Positions 50,431 to 59,405 of a stretch of 64,000 nt of DNA are shown one piece after another. The number at the start of each line of letters is the position of its first letter. Position 1 is the stretch's first letter. The stretch is from Streptomyces durmitorensis. GTDB lineage: Bacteria; Actinomycetota; Actinomycetes; Streptomycetales; Streptomycetaceae. A program made the translations under genes and the position numbers. The notes under the pieces were generated by a model that had not been told where the DNA came from, did no database searches, and saw only the letters and a list, made by a program, of their open reading frames with translations. The DNA lies in NCBI RefSeq assembly GCF_023498005.1, contig NZ_CP097289.1, positions 1,860,001 through 1,924,000 on the forward strand, in the 5' to 3' direction.

Positions 50431-53175
50431 ATGTCCGACCTGCTGGGATTCGTGCTGAGCGGTCTCGTCTCCGGCGCCCTGTACGCGCTGCTCGCGACGG
50501 GCCTCGTCCTGTCCTACTCCGCCTCCGGTCTCTTCAACTTCGCGCACGGCGCGACCGCCTACCTCTGCGCGCTCGCCTTCTACGAACTCCACTCCGGCTT
50601 CGGCTGGCCCGCCGTGCCGACGGCCCTCCTTCTCGTCTGTGTCGTGGCGCCCGCGCTCGGCTGGGGCCTTGACCGGCTGATGTTCCGCAAGCTGGCGAGG
50701 GTGGGCGAGACCGCGCAGATCGTGGCGACGATCGGGCTGCTCGTCGCGCTGCCCGCGCTGGGTCTGTGGGTGGTGGAGCTCTTGGCGGACGCGGGAGCGT
50801 CCGTCAAACCGGCCGAGAACCAGTTCGGACTGCCGGGCGTCGGGCCGAGCCCGGCGACGTCCTGGCAGCTGATGGACGGCGTCGGCATCGACTCCGACCA
50901 GCTGATCACATGGGTCGCGACAGCCGTGGTCGCCGTCGGCCTGTGGATCCTGATGCGGCACACGCCGCTGGGGCTGCGGCTGCGGGCCGCGGTGGACAAC
51001 CGCTCGCTGGTGGAGCTGCGGGGCATGAGCGCGGACCGGCTCTCGTCGGTGGCGTGGATGCTGTCGTCGGGCCTCGCGGGGTTGGCCGGTGTGCTGGCGA
51101 CTCCCTTGCTGGGCCTGTCCTCGCACGACTTCACGCTGTTCCTGTTCGTGTCGGCCACGGCCGCGGTGCTCGGACGCTTCATGTCCATTCCGCTGGCGTT
51201 CGCGGGCGGGCTCGGTCTCGGCGTGCTGCAGAACCTGGTCGCCGGGTACGCCGATTTCGCGGAGAAGATCACCGGGTTCCGTACGGCGGTTCCGTTCCTG
51301 ATCCTCTTCGCCGGGCTGCTCCTCATGACGCGGCGGCAGCGGACGGCGGGCACGGCGGCGGTGGACGCGCCGCCGATCGACTATCTCGCGGGGAAGTCGT
51401 GGATGCGCAGGTGGGGGCCGTGGGCCTCGGGGGGCGTCCTGCTCGCGCTGTCCTTCTACACGGTCACCACGCCCTTCTGGAGCGGGATCCTCGCGCAGGG
51501 CCTCGCGATCTCGCTGGTCTTCATCTCCTTCACCGTGGTGACGGGCCTCGGCGCGATGGTGTCCTTGGCGCAGGCCACGTTCGTGACGGGCGCGGCGCTC
51601 GTGGCGGGCCTGCTGATGAGCCACGGGTGGCCGTTCATCGCGGCGGCCCTGGTCGGGACCTGCGGGGCCGCGGTGCTCGGCGCCCTCGTCGCGCTGCCTG
51701 CGCTGCGTCTCGGCGGCCGGTCACTGGCCCTCGCCACGCTCGCCCTGGCCTTCCTCGCCGATCAAGTCCTCTTCCAGATGGGGTGGTTGAGGAACGGCGA
51801 CACCGGGTGGGAGATCCCGCGCGCCGTCTTCGGCCCCGTCGATCTGAGCGACGACCGCGCGATGGGTGTGGCGATGGTCGTCCTGGTGACGGTGGCCGTG
51901 GCCGCGCTCAGCGCGCTGCGGGGGTCGGCGACGGGGCGGGCGATGCTGGCGGTGCGGTCCGCTCCTGCGGCGGCGATGGCCTCCGGGGTGTCGGTGGTGC
52001 GGACGAAGCTGCTGCTTTTCACGTTGTCGGCGGGGCTCGCGGGGTTCGGCGGCGTGATGTACGCGTCGTTCAACACGCGGATCACCGCCACGGACTTCAC
52101 CGCGATGACGGGGCTCGTGTGGCTGGCGGTCGTGGTGGCCGCGGGGGTGCGCAGGCCGCAGTTCGCGGTGGTGGCGGGGCTGGTCTTCGCCATCGTGCCG
52201 CACCTGGTCGCCGACTACGTGACGGAGTCCGTGCAGCTGCCGGTGATCCTGTTCGGGTTGGCGGGGCTTGCGCTGGCCAATGATCCGGACGGGTACTGTG
52301 CGGCGGTTTCGGTGCGGATGCATCGCAGGCGGGCGGGGGCTACTCAGCCCGTCCGGCGTTTGAGGACGAACTCGGCGAAGCCGGTGATGACGGCATCCAA
52401 GGCCCCCGCGCCGAGCGGGTTTTCGGGAAGGGGCGGGCTTGGGGAAGAGAACCCGCCCTCCCTCGCCCTGCGTGACGTCCACGCCGGGTACGACGGCGCC
52501 CCCGTCCTCCACGGAGTGACCCTCACCGTCCACCCCGGCGAGATAGTCGCCCTGCTCGGACCGAACGGCGCGGGCAAGTCCACGACCTGCAAGGCCGCGG
52601 CCGGGCTCCTCGCCCCCACCCGGGGGCGGATCCACGTCGCGGGGGCCGACGCCACACACCGCGGCCCCGTCCACCGCTCCCGAGCGGGCATCGTCCTCGC
52701 CCCCGAGGGCCGCGGAATCTTCCCCTCCCTCACCATCGAGGAGAACCTCACCCTGCACCTCCCGGAGGGGGACGCCCGCGACGCCGTCTACGAACGCTTC
52801 CCCGGCCTCGCAGCACGGCGCAAGGTCACCGCCGGCTCCCTCTCCGGAGGGGAACAGCAGATGCTCGCCCTCGCGCCCCTCCTCCAGCGCCCGCCGAAGG
52901 TGCTGATCGCGGACGAGCCGTCCCTCGGTCTCGCACCGCGCGTGGTCGAGGAGGTGTTCCGTCTCCTCGCCGAACTGCGCGACGCCGGAACGGGGTTGCT
53001 CCTGGTGGAGGAGAAGGCCGCCGAGATCCTGGGCATCGCCGACACCGTCGCCTACCTCGCCCAGGGCCGGATCTCCTGGTGCGGCCCGCGCTCCGAGGTC
53101 CGGGCGGACCAGCTGACCGAGGCCTATCTGGGCATAGCCGCGCAGGGGCACACCGAAGGAGTGGCACGGCCATGA
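50431..53175 (+). CDS. ABC importer LivH-LivM-LivF three-part fusion
   Basis: In this 914-residue protein, residues 1-310 are a LivH-like permease (LSGLVSGALYALLATGLVLSYSASGLFNFAHG). About 330-635 is LivM-like (FISFTVVTGLGAMVSLAQATFVTGAALVAG). About 675-905 is a LivF-like ATPase with Walker A GPNGAGKST, signature LSGGEQQMLALAP, Walker B VLIADEPSLGLAP. LivHM fusions occur in actinomycetes, but the ATPase is joined through about 36 residues (638-674) encoded by a REP-like repeat. The stop overlaps livG as ATGA. If expressed as one chain, the ATPase is tethered to the membrane part. Confidence 0.87.
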   Translation: MSDLLGFVLSGLVSGALYALLATGLVLSYSASGLFNFAHGATAYLCALAFYELHSGFGWPAVPTALLLVCVVAPALGWGLDRLMFRKLARVGETAQIVATIGLLVALPALGLWVVELLADAGASVKPAENQFGLPGVGPSPATSWQLMDGVGIDSDQLITWVATAVVAVGLWILMRHTPLGLRLRAAVDNRSLVELRGMSADRLSSVAWMLSSGLAGLAGVLATPLLGLSSHDFTLFLFVSATAAVLGRFMSIPLAFAGGLGLGVLQNLVAGYADFAEKITGFRTAVPFLILFAGLLLMTRRQRTAGTAAVDAPPIDYLAGKSWMRRWGPWASGGVLLALSFYTVTTPFWSGILAQGLAISLVFISFTVVTGLGAMVSLAQATFVTGAALVAGLLMSHGWPFIAAALVGTCGAAVLGALVALPALRLGGRSLALATLALAFLADQVLFQMGWLRNGDTGWEIPRAVFGPVDLSDDRAMGVAMVVLVTVAVAALSALRGSATGRAMLAVRSAPAAAMASGVSVVRTKLLLFTLSAGLAGFGGVMYASFNTRITATDFTAMTGLVWLAVVVAAGVRRPQFAVVAGLVFAIVPHLVADYVTESVQLPVILFGLAGLALANDPDGYCAAVSVRMHRRRAGATQPVRRLRTNSAKPVMTASKAPAPSGFSGRGGLGEENPPSLALRDVHAGYDGAPVLHGVTLTVHPGEIVALLGPNGAGKSTTCKAAAGLLAPTRGRIHVAGADATHRGPVHRSRAGIVLAPEGRGIFPSLTIEENLTLHLPEGDARDAVYERFPGLAARRKVTAGSLSGGEQQMLALAPLLQRPPKVLIADEPSLGLAPRVVEEVFRLLAELRDAGTGLLLVEEKAAEILGIADTVAYLAQGRISWCGPRSEVRADQLTEAYLGIAAQGHTEGVARP
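52344..52450 (+). repeat. REP-like Streptomyces repeat, single unit, in frame at the LivM-LivF joint
   Basis: The 26-nt core at 52344-52369 is identical to the arm at 35120-35145. The distal part (CCCGCGCCGAGCGGGTTTTC and on to TTGGGG near 52444) matches the left unit of the 34995-35224 element in reverse. It has no stop in the transporter frame and encodes a basic, Pro/Ser/Gly-rich linker. Confidence 0.85.
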
Positions 53176-53948
53176 GCGAGCGCATCCTCGACGCCTCCGG
53201 CATCGGCGTCCGCTTCGGCGGCATTCACGCCCTCACGGACGTGGACCTGAGCCTGCGCCCCGGCGAGGTCTGCGGCCTCATCGGCCCCAACGGGGCAGGA
53301 AAGACAACCCTGTTCGACGTCGTCTCCGGCATCCGCCGCCCCGACCAGGGCCGCGTCCTGCTCGACGGCGTCGACGTCACACGCCGCTCCCCCGTCTGGC
53401 GCGCCCGCCACGGCATGCGCCGCACCTTCCAGCGCCAGCAGCTCTTCGGGCAGCTCACGGTGACCGACAATCTGCTCGTCGCGCAGGAGTGGCGTGGCGG
53501 CGGTGGCGGGTTCGGCGCCGATCTGCTCGCCTCGCCCACCCGGCGTACGCACGAACGGGACAGAAGGTCCCGCGCGTCAACCGTCTTGCGGGAGTGCGGA
53601 CTTGAGGAACTCGCCGACGACTACGCGGGCGCGCTGCCTATCGGCCGGGCCCGCATGGTGGAACTGGCACGCGCGGTGGCGGACCCGCCCAGGGTGCTGC
53701 TCCTGGACGAGCCCGCCTCCGGGATGACGGCCGACGAGCGAGGCCAGCTGTCGGCCGTCGTCCGGCACCTCGCGGACGAGGAGGACTGCGCCGTGCTCCT
53801 CGTGGAGCACAACGTCGCCTTCGTGATGGAGCTCTGCGCCCGCGTGGTGGTCCTCGACCTCGGCCATGTCCTGGCCGAGGGCACGGCGGCCGAGGTACGG
53901 GCGGACCCGAAGGTGCGGGACGCGTACCTCGGGACCACCGCGGCCTAG
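53172..53948 (+). CDS. LivG-type ABC transporter ATP-binding protein
   Basis: This 258-residue ATPase starts at ATG 53172, overlapping the fusion gene by 4 nt. It has Walker A GPNGAGKTT, a LivG-like MRRTFQRQQLFGQLTVTDNLLVAQ, Walker B VLLLDEPASGM and the C-terminal LGHVLAEGTAAEVRADPKVRDAYLG. The signature is degenerate (LPIGRARMVELARAVA instead of LSGGQ), a common LivG variant. It pairs with the LivF domain of the upstream protein. It ends 10 nt from a convergent gene. Confidence 0.93.
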   Translation: MSERILDASGIGVRFGGIHALTDVDLSLRPGEVCGLIGPNGAGKTTLFDVVSGIRRPDQGRVLLDGVDVTRRSPVWRARHGMRRTFQRQQLFGQLTVTDNLLVAQEWRGGGGGFGADLLASPTRRTHERDRRSRASTVLRECGLEELADDYAGALPIGRARMVELARAVADPPRVLLLDEPASGMTADERGQLSAVVRHLADEEDCAVLLVEHNVAFVMELCARVVVLDLGHVLAEGTAAEVRADPKVRDAYLGTTAA

Positions 53949-53958
53949 GACCGCGTCG

Positions 53959-55092
53959 CTAGCTGATCGTCACGCGGAATATCTGGTCCGAACCGTCGGG
54001 CTGCCCGCCGTTGTTGTCGGCGTTGGTGGTCGAGAGCCACAGCTGGTCGGCGCCCGGCACGGCCGTGACCGCGCGCAGCCGCCCGTACTCGCCGACGAAG
54101 TACGCCTTCGCCGTCCCGACGTCCTCGTTGTCGGCGTTGATCGGTATGCGCCAGAGCCGCTCGCCCTTCAACGCCGCCATGTAGACGGCGCCGTCGACGA
54201 CGGCGACGCCGCTCGGCGAGGCCTCGGCGACGCCCCAGGTCTTCTTGGGGTTGGTCATGCCGGAGACGTCACAGGTGCCTTCGCAGGTGGGCCAGCCGTA
54301 GTTCTTCCCGGGTTTGATGAGGTTCAGCTCGTCCTTCGCGCTCTGGCCCAACTCCGCTTCCCACAGCCTTCCTTGGGTATCGAAGGCGATGCCCTGCGGG
54401 TTGCGGTGCCCCATGCTGTAGGCGTAGTTGCCGAAGGGGTTGCCGGGTGCCGCTCCACCGTCCTTGGTGAGGCGCAGGATCTTGCCGTTCAGGGAGTTCT
54501 TGTCCTGCGCGAGCGCGCCGTCCTGGGCGTCGCCGGTGGTGGCGTAGAGGTAGCCGTCGGGGCCGAAGGCCAGGCGGCCCCCGTTGTGGTACTTGTTCTT
54601 CTTGATCCCCTTGAGCAGCACCTTGTAGTCGGTCAGCTCCGTCCCGTCGTACGTCATGCGCGCGATGCGATTGCCCTCGGACGAGGTGTGCATGACGTAC
54701 ACGTGGTGGTTCGTGGCCCAGTCCGGGTCGACGGCCACCCCCATCAGGCCGCCTTCTCCGCCGGTGGTCTGCGACTCGGGCACCGTGCCGATCTGCTTCT
54801 TGTCCTTGCCGTCCGCCGAGACCAGCCGGACGCGGAAGTCGTCGCGCTCGGTGACCAGGGCGGACTTGCCGTCGGGCGTCCAGGACGTGCCCCAGGGGAT
54901 CGTCCAGCCGGTGGATATCGTCGCAATGTCGGTCGGTTCGCCGACCGCCGCCCTCGGCCGGTCCGCGGCTCCCGGCAGGTCCGCCGCTCCCGGCCGGTCC
55001 GGAGCCGCGGACGCCGACGTGACGTACTGGGTGAGCCCGACGACCAGGGCCGCTGCGCCGAGCACGGCCGCCCTCTTCTTGCTGCTGTCCAT
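53959..55092 (-). CDS. Secreted PQQ-dependent aldose (glucose/sorbosone-type) dehydrogenase
   Basis: The 377-residue protein has a Sec-type leader (RAAVLGAAALVVGLTQYVTSASAA), a short Ala/Pro/Gly repeat linker (PGAADLPGAADRP), then a six-bladed GSDH propeller: TIPWGTSWTPDG, GEGGLMGVAVDPDW, HNGGRLAFGPDGYLYATTGDAQ, SMGHRNPQGIAFD, YGWPTCEG. This is the soluble aldose dehydrogenase branch. The pqq genes lie 1.1 kb upstream on the same strand, so PQQ supply is close at hand. It starts 3 nt after the chitinase gene. Confidence 0.9.
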   Translation of the reverse strand: MDSSKKRAAVLGAAALVVGLTQYVTSASAAPDRPGAADLPGAADRPRAAVGEPTDIATISTGWTIPWGTSWTPDGKSALVTERDDFRVRLVSADGKDKKQIGTVPESQTTGGEGGLMGVAVDPDWATNHHVYVMHTSSEGNRIARMTYDGTELTDYKVLLKGIKKNKYHNGGRLAFGPDGYLYATTGDAQDGALAQDKNSLNGKILRLTKDGGAAPGNPFGNYAYSMGHRNPQGIAFDTQGRLWEAELGQSAKDELNLIKPGKNYGWPTCEGTCDVSGMTNPKKTWGVAEASPSGVAVVDGAVYMAALKGERLWRIPINADNEDVGTAKAYFVGEYGRLRAVTAVPGADQLWLSTTNADNNGGQPDGSDQIFRVTIS

Positions 55093-55095
55093 GTC

Positions 55096-56124
55096 TCAAC
55101 CCCCGTACTGCGCGACGATTTTGGTGAAGTCGTACGGAGCCTGCGACACGCCGCTGCACGAGTCCCCGGCGCTCCCGCCGGACGAGCAGTCGCGGTCGCG
55201 GTTGACGGCCCAGAAGGAGAACCGCGCGATGTGGTGCTGCTGCGCGTAGGCGAGGATCTTCTTGAAGTCGTTCGTCGTGACGGTCTCGCCCGCCACGTCC
55301 GTCTTGCCGTTCATCGAGGAGACGCCGATGCGCTTGTACGCGTCGGCGTCGCTGTAGCCGTAGGCGCTCTTGACCGCGCTCTTCAGGCCTTCGAGCGCGC
55401 TGACCGAGGCATCACCCATGGAGCCGCTGTGGCTGCCGAAGTCGAACGGCATGATCACCCAGGCGTCGTTGTCGAGACCGGCGGCGGCGCCGCGCTTGAT
55501 GAGGTCCTTGCCGGTGGCGTCGGGACCGCTCGGGGTCGTCCCCATGGTGATGTAGGTGACGATCCCCGGGTTCTTCTGCTTCACGATCTTCAAGGCGTCG
55601 ACGACGCGCTGGCGCACGGTCGCGTTGCTGAACTCGGTGTCCTCGATGTCGATGTCGAACGCCTTGAGCCTGTAGGCGTCGATGACCTTCTGGTACGCCC
55701 CGGCGAGCGCGGTGGCACTGGTGCACTTCTCGCCGAGCTTGGCGCCGCTCCAGCCGCCGACGGAGACGACGATGTCTCCGCCGGCGCCGCGTATGGACTT
55801 GATGGCGGACTCGTCGGAGCCGCCCTTCAGTGGGCGGCTGCCGTCCCAGGCAGGGTTGCAGCCGCCGTCGGACAGGATGAAGGCGAGCGTGAACCACTTG
55901 ACGCCGGTCGCGGCCATCACGTCGGTGGGCTTCTGCGGGCTGCCCCAGCCGAGGTACTCGTACGGGGCGGCGTGGATGGTGCCGGCCGCCTTGGCCGTCA
56001 CGTCCTTGGCGCTGTCCTCCGGGGGTGCGGCCGAGGACTGTGCGGCCAGGGTGAGGGACGCCGTCGTCGCGAGGACGCCGGCCGCGGCGAGCGCGGTGGC
56101 CGTTCTGCGGGGGGTGTGAGACAT
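55096..56124 (-). CDS. Secreted GH18 chitinase-like glycosidase
   Basis: The 342-residue protein has a Sec signal (TALAAAGVLATTASLTLAAQSSAA) and a GH18 barrel: GDIVVSVGGWSG (SxGG) and LKAFDIDIEDTE, the DxDxE catalytic motif with Glu as acid. In the longer GH18 consensus the first Asp is replaced by Lys here, a variant seen in some bacterial members, so activity is likely but not certain. ARFSFWAVNRDRDC gives the conserved Trp. It precedes the aldose dehydrogenase gene by 3 nt, suggesting joint use of chitin-type sugars. The gap 56125-56236 has no gene. Confidence 0.87.
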   Translation of the reverse strand: MSHTPRRTATALAAAGVLATTASLTLAAQSSAAPPEDSAKDVTAKAAGTIHAAPYEYLGWGSPQKPTDVMAATGVKWFTLAFILSDGGCNPAWDGSRPLKGGSDESAIKSIRGAGGDIVVSVGGWSGAKLGEKCTSATALAGAYQKVIDAYRLKAFDIDIEDTEFSNATVRQRVVDALKIVKQKNPGIVTYITMGTTPSGPDATGKDLIKRGAAAGLDNDAWVIMPFDFGSHSGSMGDASVSALEGLKSAVKSAYGYSDADAYKRIGVSSMNGKTDVAGETVTTNDFKKILAYAQQHHIARFSFWAVNRDRDCSSGGSAGDSCSGVSQAPYDFTKIVAQYGG

Positions 56125-56236
56125 GGGGGGTGTGTTCTCCTTCGTATGGTTGTTGCGGGGTGAGGAGCTGTCAGGAAGGGTTCCTAACGATCTGAGGGCG
56201 CGGGAGTGCGGTGATGTCCCGCGTCAAGGGCAGTCC

Positions 56237-57370
56237 TTACGTCTTCTGGGAGGCCCGGTAGGCGAAGTCGCCCGCCCCGCGTCCTGCGCCGCTTCCTGCG
56301 CCGCTTCCCGTGCCGCCTCCCACTCCGTCGACGAGGGCGCGGACCGCCCCGTGGTCCGGGGAGCGGTGGCAGGCGGGGTCCGTGCGGGCGGCGTCACCGG
56401 TCAGGGCGTACGCCTGGCAGCGGCAGCCGCCGAAGTCCACGGTCCGCAGGTCGCAGCTGCGGCAGGGCTCGCGCATCCAGCTCTCGCCGCGGTAGCGGTT
56501 GAAGGCCGCCGACTCCCGCCAGATCCAGCCCAGTTGGCGGTCCTTGACGTTCGGCGCGTCGGAGCCGACGAGTTCACCGGCGGCCGGGCACGGCAGCACC
56601 GTGCCGTCCGGGGCGACGGTCAGCGAGAGCGCGCCCCAGCCGCCCATGCAGGGCTTCGCGATGCCGTCCACGTAGTCGGGCGCGACCCACACCAGCTCCA
56701 TGCGCCCCGCGAGCCGCTCCCGCCACCGCTCGACGCGCTCGCGGGCCCGCGCGACCTGGGCGCGGTCCGGCAGCAGCGCGTCCCGGTTGCGCAGCGCCCA
56801 GCCGTAGAACTGCGTGTTGGCCAGCTCGATCCGGTCCGCGCCCCACGCGAGCCCCAGCTCCACGATCCCGTCGAGGGCGTCGAGATTGGCGCGGTGCAGC
56901 ACGGCGTTGAGTCCGAGCGGAAGGTCCGCCGCCCGCACGAGCCCGGCAGCTCGCTCCTTGGCCCTGAACGCCCGTGCCCCCGCGATGAGTTGGGCCTGCT
57001 CGGGATCGGCGTGCTGCACGGACAGCTGGACGCTCCGCAGGCCCGCGCCGACGAGGGCGGCGAGACGCGCTTCGTGCAGGCCGACTCCGCTGGTCACGAG
57101 CTGCGTGTGGATCCCGGCGGAGTCGGCGGCCGTGACGATCTCTGCGAGGTCGCGGCGCAGGAGGGGCTCACCGCCGGAGAGATGCGTCTGCACGACGCCG
57201 ATCTCGGCGGCCTGGCGCATGACATCGCTCCACTGCGCGGTGGTCAACTCACCTGTCCGGGAGCTGAGTTCAACGGGGTTGGAGCAGTAGGCGCACCGCA
57301 GCGGGCACCCGTGCGTGAGCTCGGCGAGCAGAGCCCAGGGCGGCTCGACCCTGCGAGGGGACTCCGTCAC
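56237..57370 (-). CDS. pqqE: PQQ biosynthesis radical SAM enzyme PqqE
   Basis: The protein has the radical SAM motif CPLRCAYC, HLSGGEPLLRRDL, and a C-terminal SPASM region with CMGGWGALSLTVAPDGTVLPCPAA and CRSCDLRTVDFGGCRCQA. It forms the first Glu-Tyr carbon bond in PqqA with help from PqqD. GTG 57370 overlaps the pqqD stop as GTGA; GTG 57379 would add three residues. The last ~25 residues are a Gly/Ala/Ser tail from GC repeats (GSGAGSGAGRGAG), unusual for PqqE. It is the last gene of the pqq set. Confidence 0.95.
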   Translation of the reverse strand: MTESPRRVEPPWALLAELTHGCPLRCAYCSNPVELSSRTGELTTAQWSDVMRQAAEIGVVQTHLSGGEPLLRRDLAEIVTAADSAGIHTQLVTSGVGLHEARLAALVGAGLRSVQLSVQHADPEQAQLIAGARAFRAKERAAGLVRAADLPLGLNAVLHRANLDALDGIVELGLAWGADRIELANTQFYGWALRNRDALLPDRAQVARARERVERWRERLAGRMELVWVAPDYVDGIAKPCMGGWGALSLTVAPDGTVLPCPAAGELVGSDAPNVKDRQLGWIWRESAAFNRYRGESWMREPCRSCDLRTVDFGGCRCQAYALTGDAARTDPACHRSPDHGAVRALVDGVGGGTGSGAGSGAGRGAGDFAYRASQKT

Positions 57371-57663
57371 CGAAGCCACCCCTGCCCCCGCAGGTCGGCG
57401 AGGAACCGCAGCACGTCATCGGCCACGGATGCACCGGGATGCCGCCTCTCCAACTCACGGACGATTTCGGCGACTTCACGCTCACCGTCGCACAGCTCCA
57501 CGATGCTCCCAGCGGATCCGCGCAGCACGACCACGCGCTCGGGGAGCACCAGCAGGTCGACGCCGCGTACCCGGTCGTGCCGCAGGATCACCGGGCGCGC
57601 CAACGCGGGCCGCCAGTCGGGACGTACGCCTTCGTCTTCCGTCGCGCGTACGGCATCGGTCAT
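57367..57663 (-). CDS. pqqD: PQQ biosynthesis peptide chaperone PqqD
   Basis: In this 98-residue small winged-helix-like protein, PALARPVILRHDRVRGVDLLVLPERVVVL, SAGSIVELCDGEREVAEIV and DVLRFLADLRGQGWL are typical PqqD segments. It delivers PqqA to PqqE. ATG 57663 overlaps the pqqC stop by one base and the end overlaps pqqE. Confidence 0.93.
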   Translation of the reverse strand: MTDAVRATEDEGVRPDWRPALARPVILRHDRVRGVDLLVLPERVVVLRGSAGSIVELCDGEREVAEIVRELERRHPGASVADDVLRFLADLRGQGWLR

Positions 57664-58358
57664 CAGCCGCACACCGGCCCCCGGTCGACCGCGTCGAGCA
57701 GCGTCCACAGCACGTCGCACTTGAAGCCGAGCGCCGCGACGGCCCGCTCCTGCGCCTCCCGGGTGCGCGCCCACTCCAGGACGAGTCCGAGCGCTTCCTG
57801 CCCGTCGCGGCTGCCCTGCTCCACACGGGTGCGGAAGTACGCGAGGCCCTCCCCGTCGATCCACGGATAGTGCCGCTCGAACGCGTCGATCCTGGTCCGC
57901 ATGAGATCCGGCGCCGACAGCTCGGTGAGCGAGGCGGCGACGGCGTCGAGCGCGGGCCGCAGGCGGCAGAAGTTGACGTATCCCTCGACCGCGAGCCGCA
58001 CACCGGGCAGCACCCGCGAGGCGTCGAGGAGTTCGCCGCGCTCGATCCCGGCGGCCTCGCCGAGGCGCAGCCACCGCTCGATGCCGCCGTCCCCGTCCTT
58101 CTCCCCGTCGTGGTCCTGGATCCTGCGCACCCAGCCGCGGCGCAGCGACGGGTCGTCGAACTTGGCGAGGATCAGCGCGTCCTTGACGGGGATGTGGCGC
58201 TGGTAGTGGAACCGGTTCGCGATCCAGCGGCGCAACTCCTCGCGGGTGAGGGTGCCTTCATGCATGCGTACGTTGAAGGGATGCCGGTCGTGATAGCGCT
58301 CGGCCGAGACGGCGCGCAGCCGCTCGGTGAACTCGCCGGGTGTCCAGGGAGCCGTCAC
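57663..58358 (-). CDS. pqqC: Pyrroloquinoline-quinone synthase PqqC
   Basis: The 231-residue all-helical enzyme closes the ring and performs the final oxidation to PQQ. Family sequence includes YHDRHPFNVRMHEGTLTREELRRWIANRFHYQRHIPVKDA, RIQDHDGEKDGDGGIERWLRL and FERHYPWIDGEGLAYFRTRV. GTG 58358 overlaps the pqqB stop as GTGA. The longer open frame is antisense-type sequence over pqqB and was rejected. Confidence 0.96.
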   Translation of the reverse strand: MTAPWTPGEFTERLRAVSAERYHDRHPFNVRMHEGTLTREELRRWIANRFHYQRHIPVKDALILAKFDDPSLRRGWVRRIQDHDGEKDGDGGIERWLRLGEAAGIERGELLDASRVLPGVRLAVEGYVNFCRLRPALDAVAASLTELSAPDLMRTRIDAFERHYPWIDGEGLAYFRTRVEQGSRDGQEALGLVLEWARTREAQERAVAALGFKCDVLWTLLDAVDRGPVCG

Positions 58359-59269
58359 AGCTCGATCACCATCCGTTCCGCCGCGACTTCGATTCCCCAC
58401 TCCGCGAGGAGCTTGTGCTGTTCGGCGTGCGGGTTCCCGAGCGGGTTGGTGTTGTTGAGGTGGGTGTAGAGGCAGCGCCCCGGCAGCCGCGCGAGCCGCC
58501 GCGCGGTGCCGCCGGGGCCGTTGACCGGCAGATGCCCCATGCCGGTGGCGGTGCGGGTGGAGAAGCCGGAGCGCAGGGGTTCCTCGTCGTCCCAGAAGGT
58601 GCCGTCGACGAAGACGCAGTCGGCGTCGCGCGCTGCTTCGTCGAAGGCGTCGGACCAGACGGCGAGGGCGGGGGCGTAGAGGAGGGTGCGACCGGTGGCG
58701 GGTTCGTGCAGGCGCAGGGCGATGGACCAACTGTCGCTGGAATCCTCGTGGTTGGCGGCATACCGAGGCTTCTTGGCCGCAAGGGGGACGGCGCTGACGC
58801 TGACACCCGCGGCGCCGCTGGACCGTCCGTCCAGCGGGGACCCGACGCCACCGGACAGCTCGCGCCACCGTACCGGCGTGTACGGACCGAGGACGGCATC
58901 GAGCCGCAGCCCCTCCCGCACGGCGTCGAGGACGGGCGGGGTGGCCAGCACGTCGACGCCTTCGTGGGCCTCGCGGAGGCGGGCGATGCCGAGGGTGTGG
59001 TCGAGTTCGGCGTCGGTCAGGACGACGCCGGCGAGGGGGGTCTGCCGGGCTCCGGGCCCGGGGTGGAGTTCCGGGGTCGCCTCGATCTGTTCACCGATGT
59101 CGGGGGTGGCGTTGACGACGTACCAGCGTCCGTCCGCCACGCGAACGGCGAGCGAGGCGTGCCGGCGGCGGCGCTCCGGGTGGGCGCGTGCCCCGGTGCA
59201 CCCGGGACACGCGCAGTTCCACTGGGGAAGACCGCCGCCCGCCGCGGTGCCGAGCACCTGCAGCAGCAT
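58355..59269 (-). CDS. pqqB: PQQ biosynthesis protein PqqB (metallo-beta-lactamase fold hydroxylase)
   Basis: The 304-residue protein begins LLQVLGTAAGGGLPQWNCACPGC, with the PqqB zinc cysteines. VVLTDAELDHTLGIARL follows (the TDAELDH variant of the metallo-hydrolase motif), then FVDGTFWDDEE and LYTHLNNTNPLGNP. It hydroxylates the cross-linked Tyr during PQQ formation. ATG 59269 lies 10 nt after the pqqA stop. Confidence 0.95.
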   Translation of the reverse strand: MLLQVLGTAAGGGLPQWNCACPGCTGARAHPERRRRHASLAVRVADGRWYVVNATPDIGEQIEATPELHPGPGARQTPLAGVVLTDAELDHTLGIARLREAHEGVDVLATPPVLDAVREGLRLDAVLGPYTPVRWRELSGGVGSPLDGRSSGAAGVSVSAVPLAAKKPRYAANHEDSSDSWSIALRLHEPATGRTLLYAPALAVWSDAFDEAARDADCVFVDGTFWDDEEPLRSGFSTRTATGMGHLPVNGPGGTARRLARLPGRCLYTHLNNTNPLGNPHAEQHKLLAEWGIEVAAERMVIEL

Positions 59270-59279
59270 GGCGGCGGGG

Positions 59280-59405
59280 CTACCGGTCGGCGCTGCGGTA
59301 CGCGGTCACTTCGAGCGCGGTCTCCACGACCTCGTACTCGGGGGTCTGCCATGCGGTGACGGCTTCCGTCACTTCCGGCGTGGTGGGGTTCTGGTCTTCG
59401 TTCAT
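59280..59405 (-). CDS. pqqA: PQQ precursor peptide PqqA (41 residues)
   Basis: This small gene runs from ATG 59405 to TAG 59280. The peptide has an acidic head and TPEYEVVETALEVTAYRSADR at its C-terminus, giving Glu32 and Tyr36 in the E-x3-Y spacing that PqqE crosslinks. It is longer than the ~23-residue PqqA of many proteobacteria because of an N-terminal leader-like part. AGGAAGG is upstream at about 13 nt. It is the first gene of the pqqABCDE unit; no pqqF peptidase gene is present in the window. Confidence 0.93.
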   Translation of the reverse strand: MNEDQNPTTPEVTEAVTAWQTPEYEVVETALEVTAYRSADR

